This document shows, piece after piece, positions 1 through 6,300 of a DNA stretch of 10,073 nt (positions are counted from its first letter, which is position 1; every line of letters begins with the position of its first letter). This stretch comes from Baffinella frigidus (Eukaryota; Cryptophyceae; Cryptomonadales; Baffinellaceae), in assembly GCA_026770585.1 (NCBI GenBank), contig MU646858.1, positions 22,799-32,871 of the forward strand. The letters run 5' to 3'. The notes below the pieces were generated by a model that saw nothing but the letters and a program-made list of their open reading frames with translations, did not search any database and was not told the origin of the DNA. The position numbers were made by a program, and so were the translations under genes.

Positions 1-40
1 CCCCCCAGCATTTGTTTTTCTCTCTCTCGCTGAACCACAG

Positions 41-154
41 TCCACACACCCGCCAGATACGTGGCGATCATCACGGCGGTCACGGCCGGGATCATGTCCT
101 GGATGGAGTTTTCCAATGTCTCGAAAAAGCTCGGCCGCTACAACTTCTCCGTCG
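41..154 (+). CDS. SLATT-like gene, exon with TM helix
   Basis: The exon is preceded by a pyrimidine-rich stretch and acceptor CCACAG (ends 40) and followed by donor GTATTA (155). It has 114 nt and phase 1 at both ends. It encodes HTPARY, then a hydrophobic helix (VAIITAVTAGIMSW, about residues 7-20) and MEFSNVSKKLGRYNFSV. The helix followed by a W-x-E-F and basic RY motif is characteristic of the second TM and cytoplasmic helix start in SLATT/DUF4231 proteins. Reading on past 154 gives only an unrelated tail to a TGA at 178-180, which supports the exon end. Confidence 0.65.
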
Positions 155-2432
155 GTATTAACACAACTCAAAAACGCTGAACGCTAAACGCTGACCCCTG
201 AACCCTGGAACCTGCACCCTATGTCCTATACCCTAAACCCTAAACCCTAAACCCTGAACCCTGAACGCTGAACCCTCAACACCAAATACCAAACAACAAA
301 CCCCAAACCCCAAACCCCAAACCCCAAACCCCAAACCCCAAACCCCAAGCCCCAAACTCCAAACCCCAAACCCCAAACCCCAAACCCAAAACTCAAAACC
401 CAAAACCCCAAACCACACGCACTGAATTCTGCATACACCCTAAACACTCACCCCAACCCCCTGGCGCAGTGGAGCTGGAGCAAGTGCTCCTGTGGTGGCA
501 CCATCTTCCCCCGGTACTCCCCTTCGGTCAACTTTTCATGTGGCCGATTGACAGGCCCGCCGCGGGACGTTGGATCCATTACCAATGTCCCGCGGTAGGG
601 TAGCAAGTTCATCTCGGGAGATAACTGAATCAGTCCTCTTTCGATAGGAGGTTGAATAGGAGAAATTAGTTGGGGCATAGTAAATTTAATTCGGCCTCCT
701 CATTAAATGAAAAAGCTACTTAGGGAACTGATTCAGTTATCTTTCGAGATAAAAATGCTCTTGTGGTGGAACCACCTTCCTCCGGTACTCCCCTTCACGT
801 GACAGATTGACAGGCCCGCCGCGGGACGTTGGATCTATTTCCATGGATCCAACGCTCTCGTGGTGGCACCACCTCCCTCCGGTACTCCCCATCGGGCAAC
901 TGCTGCCCAATCTCCGAAACCTCCTCATCCTGAACCCCAAATCTGTCAGACAGATCGACAGGCCCGCCGCTGGACGTTGGATCCATTTCTAACGTCCCGC
1001 GGTTCGGGGGTTCTAATTCGGGTGTGTACTCCCCAAGTCCAGGTGGTTCCACCTGCCTCCGGTATTCCCCGCGCGCCCTTATCCCTTACGTGGCCAGCCT
1101 GTCACATTTGACCGCCAAGTGGTCCTAGGCATGTCTTAGGGCCCTACGGTAGGGCGTATGAGCCTACTGGGCACTTCAGGGATAGCTATTGATCTGCTGT
1201 TTGCAGAATGCGTAAGGCAGCCTAGGTCCACGTTTGGCGTGGAATCACTGATGACTCGCTTTCTGCGGGCGCTCTTCCGGCGATGCCAGCGAGAGGCAGA
1301 TAGGGAGGGGGGGGGAGATAGAGAATGTGTGTTTTCTCAAGGCACTGTGTCTCACGACACACAGTTCTGGGCCTGTCTCCCCGGAACCTCCCTATAAGGA
1401 GAAAGTGCTCTTGCCGCCGGTACTCCCCACGCACGTGACAGATTCATGGGCCCACCAGGTTGGCCGCAAGTTGAGCGTGGCTGCTAGTTGAGATTTGCAA
1501 ATCGATGGTAGCTATTTGCGGATGAGCTAGCCTAAACCCTCAACCCTCAACCCTCAACCCTCAACCCAAAACCCGAAACCCTAAACCTTGAACCTTAAAC
1601 CCTAAACCCTAAACTCTAAACCCTAAACTCTAAACCCTAAACTCTATGCCGGAAACCCTCAATCCTAAACCCTGGATCAGGTTGACCGCGCCTCGCCTGT
1701 GCTCATTGAAAAGTTGGTGGCTCTCTGCGAAAAGGCAAGCATCCCATCTTTTTCTGCTTTTTTTATTTCTTCTTCTTCTTCTTCCTTTATTTTTTTCTTG
1801 TACTTGTTCTTCTTGTGGTTCTTCTTGTTCTTTTTGTTCTCTTCTTGTTCTTGTTCTTGTTCTTGTTCTTGTTCTTCTTCTTGTTCTTCTTCTTGTTCTT
1901 CTTCTTTTTCTTTTTCTTTGCGTGATTCAACAGCCTCCCATCCACGCACAACAGTCGACTAATCTTCGCGTTTCCGGGTACCTCAACTCTTCCCGAATCA
2001 GTTATCGTGAGAAACAAAAAACCTTGAGTTGCGTGAACCGTTTCGTAACTGTGAACCGTTGCGCGGCTATCAACCGTTGCGGTTGTGTTGACCGTTGCGC
2101 GGGGGGCGGTCGAGCAGGCTATCAACGCCGAACGCACCTCCTGGCTCTCCTCCACCGCCGATACGGTCCGTGTTCCCTTACCCCCCCCCCCCACCAACAC
2201 CCTTCTCTCTGTCTCCCTCTGTCTCTCTTTCTCCGTCTCTCTGTCTCTCTGTGTCTCTCTGTCTGTCTGTCTCTCCCTCTCCCTCTCCCCCTCTCTCTCT
2301 CCCCCCCCCCCCTTCCCCCCCCCTGACGCCCTCACCCTCCCGCAGGACATGCATGACATGGGGCAGGGGGGAGCAGGGGCCGGGGGCCTCCCGACGGAGC
2401 AGAACAGCCTCGGCATGCCTGCACCCCGCTAG
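41..2432 (+). CDS. SLATT/DUF4231-like two-TM protein, C-terminal part, 5 exons
   Basis: Spliced gene model from five exons: 41-154, 470-513, 1681-1734, 2118-2165 and 2346-2432. The first three junctions keep frame and rebuild one continuous domain. A hydrophobic helix (YVAIITAVTAGIMSWMEF) is followed by a KKLGRYNF segment, LLWWHHLPP, VDRASPVLIEKLVALCEK and AINAERTSWLSS. The order helix, K-x-x-RY, WW, LV-x-x-x-E, ERxxW matches what I know of the SLATT domain (SMODS and SLOG-associating 2TM effector, close to DUF4231). In bacteria this family is a predicted membrane effector in nucleotide-signal conflict systems; in protists its role is unknown. It would act in a membrane. The 5' part with the first helix lies upstream of the window. 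The tail is short and Gly-rich, ending at TAG 2430-2432. Family assignment is from memory of the pattern, without a search. The last junction is the weakest. Confidence 0.6.
155..469 (+). repeat. Intron 1 of SLATT-like gene: degenerate CCCTAAA / CCCCAAA heptamers
   Basis: After the donor, about 230-425 is a run of seven-base units: CCCTAAA (four in a row from about 229), then CCCTGAA/CGCTGAA, then a dozen or more CCCCAAA units. The C-rich strand is the sense strand of the gene. The long open frames through it encode only Gly/Phe/Val/Trp repeats and are not genes. Confidence 0.85.
470..513 (+). CDS. SLATT-like gene, WW exon
   Basis: A 44-nt exon between acceptor CCCCCTGGCGCAG (ends 469) and donor GTACTC (514). 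The first two bases complete a Val codon with the G left by the previous exon, then ELEQVLLWWHHLPP follows, ending phase 0. The tryptophan pair sits where SLATT-like domains carry L-x-WW before the LV helix. Four decayed copies of the end of this exon plus donor lie in the next intron (753, 851, 1035, 1402). Only this copy has a good acceptor. Confidence 0.62.
611..750. mobile_element. Foldback (MITE-like) element, about 140 bp
   Basis: Arms ATCTCGGGAGATAACTGAAT... (611-638) and its inverse (723-750) match at about 24 of 28 positions. The interior is AT-rich and unlike the neighbouring sequence. To its left is AGCAAGT and to its right TGCTCTTGTGG, which together resemble the interior of the WW exon; the element may have landed in one of that exon's decayed copies. 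No clear target duplication. Confidence 0.6.
1080..1184 (-). mobile_element. 105-bp foldback element, family 1, copy 1
   Basis: TATCCCTTACGTGGC at the left and GGGCACTTCAGGGATA at the right are imperfect inverted ends. Read on the minus strand, it aligns over its whole length with the elements at 2724-2828 and 7562-7666, including a GTAGGCTCATACGCCCTAC block, a CCTAGGACC block and GGTCAAATGTGAC. All three are exactly 105 bp. Ends are TA. Confidence 0.7.
1681..1734 (+). CDS. SLATT-like gene, LV-helix exon, probable GC donor
   Basis: A 54-nt exon, phase 0 at both ends, encoding VDRASPVLIEKLVALCEK. The acceptor is CCCTGGATCAG (ends 1680). No GT lies at the needed end; instead the exon ends AAAAG followed by GCAAGC (1735-1740), the classic context of a GC-AG intron. 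Joining there to 2118 gives LVALCEKAINAERTSW, the expected helix without gap, which is the main support for the GC donor. Confidence 0.6.
1735..2117 (+). repeat. Intron 3 of SLATT-like gene: TTC/TTG microsatellite
   Basis: Starts with the probable GC donor. About 1757-1920 is an impure TTCTTC/TTCTTG/TTTTTC tract, very pyrimidine-rich on the sense strand. The rest up to 2117 is ordinary sequence with GTGAACCGTTGCG-type short repeats. Open frames through the tract (poly-Glu/Lys on the minus strand) are low-complexity artefacts. Confidence 0.75.
2118..2165 (+). CDS. SLATT-like gene, ERxxW exon
   Basis: A 48-nt exon encoding AINAERTSWLSSTADT after acceptor CGGTCGAGCAG (ends 2117). The pyrimidine tract is poor; upstream there are short repeats of GTGAACCGTTGCG, and GCGCGGCTATCAACCG near 2070 looks like a decayed copy of this acceptor and exon start. 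Two donors keep the frame of the next exon: GTCCGT at 2166 and GTTCCC at 2172. Neither is a strong consensus, so the exon end could be six bases later. Confidence 0.55.
2166..2345 (+). repeat. Intron 4 of SLATT-like gene: C-run and CT/CTGT tract
   Basis: Runs of C (from about 2180 and 2300-2320) surround a long impure CTCTGT/CTCTCC tract, about 2205-2320, followed by CTGAC and acceptor CGCAG. The entire tract acts as an oversized pyrimidine tract for the exon at 2346. Confidence 0.7.
2346..2432 (+). CDS. SLATT-like gene, putative last exon
   Basis: A long C/T tract, a CTGAC branch-like motif (2322) and acceptor CTCCCGCAG (ends 2345) precede this exon, which is a textbook 3' splice site. In phase 0 it reads DMHDMGQGGAGAGGLPTEQN and eight more residues to TAG. 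Short Gly-rich tails are common at protist C-termini but carry no family information. Another frame stays open to about 2595 and would be used if the upstream exon ended in phase 2; no such donor was found. Confidence 0.42.
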   Translation, partial: DMHDMGQGGAGAGGLPTEQNSLGMPAPR

Positions 2433-2680
2433 CGGCAGACTCTGCCAGAGTCTGCAGGAGGGTGACTCCTGCACTGGAGAGCACGACGGGAGAGTGCACG
2501 CTGGAGAGGCAGCCGTGTCTCCAGGCGATACCGAATCACGCCGTGGGAAAGAGGTGCGGGTCGTGACCGGACCTCACAGACACGTGAGAGAGTGAGTGAG
2601 AGAGTAAGGGAGGGAGCAAGTGTGTGTGTGTGTATGTGAGAGAGTGGGAGAGGAGAGGTTGTGCTGTGTGATCATTGAAG

Positions 2681-2717
2681 GCAGAACAACCTCGGCATGC
2701 CTGCACCCCGCTAGCGG
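2681..2717 (+). repeat. Direct repeat of the SLATT-like last exon end
   Basis: CAGAACARCCTCGGCATGCC and the following GCACCCCGCTAGCGGC occur at about 2400-2436, where they hold the last codons and stop, and again here with one change. The two copies are 281 bp apart. The second ends seven bases before the 105-bp foldback element. Confidence 0.75.
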
Positions 2718-2723
2718 CGGGTC

Positions 2724-2828
2724 TATCCCTTAAGTGCCCGGTAGGTTCATACGCCCTCCGGTAGGCCCCCAGGACCTGCCTAGGACCTCTTGGGGGTCAA
2801 TTTTGACCCCCTCGCCACTTAAGGGATA
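2724..2828 (+). mobile_element. 105-bp foldback element, family 1, copy 2
   Basis: Perfect 13-bp inverted ends TATCCCTTAAGTG / CACTTAAGGGATA. Interior GGGGGTCAATTTTGACCCCC makes a second small palindrome. Same length and block order as the copies at 1080-1184 and 7562-7666. Bounded by TA, consistent with a TA target preference, though TA is part of the arm and cannot be shown to be duplicated here. Confidence 0.75.
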
Positions 2829-3001
2829 CAGTTATGGTCTTGGTGGGTGGTGCGGTGTGTAGTGTTGTGGTTTTAGGTGGGGGCGCCTCGGCTTGTTGAT
2901 ATGTCGCTAGCTGGGTGGGTCTCAGCGGGGCGGAGTCCTCTTCTCAATTCGGGAGTATGGCAGTACTGCTCCTTGCTTGGGGATGACAATCCATCATTGA
3001 T

Positions 3002-3398
3002 TCAACTTTTTACTGTACATACAAGCCCCCCTCCTCCTTTCCCTCTTCCGCGCATTTCCGGAACCCACGACCGTAGCCTCCGCTGGTACAACCCTGTCCC
3101 CTGAACCAACCCATGAGGAGCAGGAGGTTCAGGAGAACTCTCGAACCTCTCCTGAACCTCATCCTCATCCTGAACCCCCAATCCACATTCATCCTGAACC
3201 CCCACTCCACATTCCGCCTCGACAAGGCTCGTGCACCGCCCCCCTCCTCTTAAGTCACGGCTCTGCTCGATTCCAGCGAATTCGGACTTCGAATCGGGTC
3301 GATTCCGCTGGACTCCCACTCGCGCCGATTCCGCCACTTGGCCCGATTGGGAGTCCGAGTCTGAAGCGTCGCTTGTTGACGTCGGCGTGGAGCTGCGG
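3002..3398 (-). CDS. Putative last exon, Ser/Arg- and acid-rich tail
   Basis: Acceptor GAGCGCACGCAG (ends 3399) opens 131 codons to TGA at 3004-3002. It starts RSSTPTSTSDASDSDSQSGQ, a typical disordered phosphorylatable tail, then continues with VGVQRNRPDSKSEF, an acidic repeat built on GVQDE, and PEPPAPHGLV before a basic end. Phase fits the AG left by the exon ending at 4419. Two damaged copies of its acceptor and first 60 bases lie at 3692-3752 and 3580-3650. A GTGACT donor inside could end the exon earlier, in which case the 3' half is intron. Confidence 0.42.
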
Positions 3399-6300
3399 CT
3401 GCGTGCGCTCAGGGCTTAGGGCTGAGGGTTTAGGGTTGAGGGTTTAGGGTTTAGGGTTAGGGTTAGGGTTCGGGTTCGGGTTCGGGTTCGGGTTCGGGCT
3501 AGGGTCAGGGTCAGGGTCAGGGTTAGGGTTAGGGTTAGGGTTTAGGGCTTAGGGCTTAGGGTTTAGGGTTCAGGATTGAGATTGGGAGTCCGAGTCTGAA
3601 GCGTCGCTGGTTGACGTGGGCGTGGAGCTACGGCTGCGTGCGCTCAGGGCTTAGGGTGAGGGTTAGGGTGAGGGTTAGGGTGAGGGTTTATGGATTGGGA
3701 GTCCGAAGCATCCGAAGCGTCGCTGGACGTGGGAGTGGAGCTGCGGCTGGTCAGGGTTTATGGTTTATGGTTGATGGTTTATGATTTATGGTTTAGGGTT
3801 TAGGGCTTAGGGTTTATGGTTTATGGTTTATGGTTTATGGTTTATGGTTTATGGTTTATGGTTTATGGTTTATGGTTTATGGTGTATGGTGTACGGTGTA
3901 TGGTTTAGGATTGAGGGTTAAGGGTTACCTGTTTGTTCGCGGACGGAACTTGCAAGTCCCGTCCGCGAAGAAAGAAGAAGGTACAGGGGTTACTCGCGCA
4001 TAAGAACACGCACCGCCTTAGGGTCCTACGGTAGGGCTAAGCCCGGGAGCATAGAACCGTCCTAGGGGCGGTGCGTGTTCTTATTCGCGAGTAACCCCCG
4101 TAGGGGAGGGGGCGGGCGGGGCGAGCCTGCGGCGCAAGACAGAAGTGGTCGAGGGGGTAGTTACCTAGCTCCGACTCGCCATTATTTCGCCCCCACCGAA
4201 ATATCACAGGTAAATTTCATGGGGGGTGCCAAATTTCACCTGTGATTTTGTTTGGGGGGGGTGAAATAATGGCGTGCCCAAATTTAGCGGGACAGAGCTA
4301 GGTTACCTGCTGGTGCGTGGACGGAACTTGCAAGTTCCATCCGCGAACAAAGATGAAGGGAGGAGGCAGGCGGGGCGAGCCTGCGGCGCAAGACAGATGG
4401 AGGCGAAGGGGCGGTTACCTGCTGGTGCGAGGACGGAACTTGCGCGCAAACGGCGCCGTTCGCTTCCCCAGGTTCTGCACACACGACCCACGTTTCACAT
4501 GCAACAAGGATCCTTCATCATTCTCGAGTGCTCCAGCCCCGCCCGGCATCCGTGCAGAGAGATTTGGTATTTGTTTGCCAAACAACCAGCGTCAGCGCTG
4601 CACATGCCTGCCGCATTGGAGTACATACTGTACCCCGTGTCGGCCGCTCTTACGAACTTTTCCTGGATGGATTCTACCTCCACCTCCTAACACACACGAC
4701 CCACGTTTCAGCGCGCGGGCCCCTTTGGCTTGAGTTTTTCAAAAGGTGAGGGATCGCAACGAAGCAAAGATGCGAAGGCGTCAAGAATCTATCAATTCCT
4801 TTCCCCGTCCAAAGCGTACCCGGACTAGTCTAGTGCGGGGGCATGGCACAACGCAAGGCAGTCACCTCGGACAGTTGGCTTCGGCGTCCGCGTGACCGGT
4901 CACGCGGGCGTTCACGAGCCTGCCGGCGGGGCTGTTCCGCGAATCGATCAATTCCTTTCCCCGTCCAAAGCGTGCCCGGACTAGTCTAGTGCGGGGCCGG
5001 AGGCTCAGGCTCAAGCCACCCCCCTCCAATGCAGACAACGTTACTCACGGGACACACGCTTCTTCGTCCTAGACACACGCTTCTGCGAGCAGGCTCGGTC
5101 GACCCGCCAGCAAACGCAGCATGCCAACTTGAGAATAGTCGGTCAGGCGAGGTAGAGCTAGGAGGGGGGACGCACGCGTGTACGTGATGGACGCTAGGGT
5201 GTAGGGGTGAGGGCGATCACGCAGCCGATCAACCGCAGCCGCCGCTCGCGCTCAGGCTCGAGGTCCCCTCTCCGGTGGAGCTGCCGCTGCCGCACCATCC
5301 ACGTCGCGAACACCTGAAGAGGGGAGTTGGGAATAAGGCCCTTTCCATTTCAGATTTTCGGGGATGAGGCCCTATCCATTTCAGATTTGTGGAAATACGC
5401 CCCCCCCCCTCCAGATTTCCAGGATCCGGAACATCGACGTGGCACGTCCGTGGACACGTCCCGCTACTACCAGGCACGTCCAGGATGAGGTGGCGGTTGG
5501 GTGGATAGGGCGGCAGGATAGGGCGTCAGTTGGTAGGATAGGGCGGCGGTTGGCAGGATAGAACGGTACCGTTTGCTCGGGTCAGGGGTCCGGAACATCG
5601 AACAGTTGACCGATCCGAGCAGCGTTTGTACCAGGGAGATGACTGACAGCGGCAGGCTTTATACCAGGAAACGCGAGGATTAGTCAACTGCTATGGGGTA
5701 CCGTGTGCTCGGGGCATGGGTCCGGAACATCGACGTGGGATCATGGTTCACGGTTCAGGGATCAGGGTTCATGGTTCATGGTTTATAGTTCAGGGTTCGG
5801 GGATCAGAGTTCATGGTTCATGGTTCATGGTTCATGGTTCATGGTTCATGGTTCATGGTTCATGGTTCAGGGATATGGGTTTGGGGGGGGAACCGTTTGC
5901 TCAGGGTATGGGTCCGGAACATCGACGTGGCCGTGCTCCGCTCGGAACGCCTCCAGCTCTGCGAACCGCTGCTCCCAGAACCTGGTTCAAGGTTCCTGGT
6001 TTCGGAACACGAATCGCTGCCCCAAGAACCTGCGGCGCCAGGACTTTGGAGCCGTTTGCTTTCGAGATAGCTGCACCCACGTCTGTCATCGATTAGGGTT
6101 GAGTCTGTCATCGATTAGGGATTAGTCTGTCATCGATTAGGGTTTAGTCTGTCATCGATTAGGGGTCCGGGACATCGACGTGGCCGTGTTCGGAAGGCCT
6201 CCAGCTCTGCGAACCGCTGCTCCCAGAACCTGATTTGGGGTTCATGGTTCATGGTTAAGGGTGTGGGGTTTAGCGGTTAGGGTTTAGGGTTTAGGGTTTA

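Larger units (their letters stand above)
514..1680 (+). repeat. Intron 2 of SLATT-like gene: donor-copy array, foldbacks, telomere-like block
   Basis: The intron begins with GTACTCCCC and carries four more copies of the exon end plus donor (donors near 785, 882, 1062, 1419). Three copies of GACAGGCCCGCCGCGGGACG (549, 808, 957; the last with one change) mark a tandemly duplicated unit, two of them followed by a short CCAAYGTCCCGCGG inverted partner. Two foldback elements lie at 611-750 and 1080-1184. About 1530-1650 is CCCTCAA/CCCTAAA/CTCTAAA heptamers just before the acceptor. Confidence 0.75.
2433..3001. other. Region between the two convergent genes
   Basis: No gene seen. Contains the 3' flank of the SLATT-like gene, a GAGA/TGTG-rich stretch (about 2584-2650), a second copy of the last exon's end (about 2681-2717), a 105-bp foldback element (2724-2828) and a GT-rich stretch (2838-2880). 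No obvious polyadenylation signal was recognised. Confidence 0.5.
3399..4418 (-). repeat. HA-gene intron before the last exon: donor copies, heptamers, acceptor copies
   Basis: In transcript order: donor copies at 4330-4302 and 3952-3923, foldback insertions between them, then arrays (about 3755-3920 mostly GGTTTAT; 3650-3690 GGTGAGG-like), acceptor copies at 3752-3692 and 3650-3580, another array (3413-3575 mixing GGTTTAG, GGTTAG, six-base GGGTTC and GGGTCA) and the real acceptor at 3399. On the sense strand the arrays are C-rich. Confidence 0.75.

Noticed and set aside
214-420. A true chromosome end
   Set aside because: The arrays are internal, degenerate, of mixed unit, lie between exons and occur in many places in both orientations.
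233-447. Open frames on the minus strand rich in Gly, Phe, Val, Trp
   Set aside because: They are translations of the CCCCAAA heptamer array; any seven-base repeat without a stop stays open in all frames.
1646-2416. Long open frames through the TTC and CT tracts (poly-Ser/Leu, poly-Glu/Lys)
   Set aside because: Low-complexity translation of microsatellites lying in introns 3 and 4; the real exons read in other frames nearby.
2095-2595. 166-codon plus-strand open frame
   Set aside because: It runs through the pyrimidine tract and is out of frame with the SLATT-like exon at 2118. Its last 80 codons could be coding only if an unseen phase 2 donor exists.
4007-4080. Hairpins as tRNA or other RNA gene
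   Set aside because: Perfect two-arm hairpins with no cloverleaf, no A/B box, and repeated flanks fit foldback elements better.
4274-4749. Plus-strand open frames of 73-138 codons
   Set aside because: They begin in a foldback element and overlap, on the opposite strand, exons with matching phases and edge copies.
5703-6125. Plus-strand open frame with repeated MVHGSWF
   Set aside because: Translation of the GGTTCAT array and the reverse of HA exon E.
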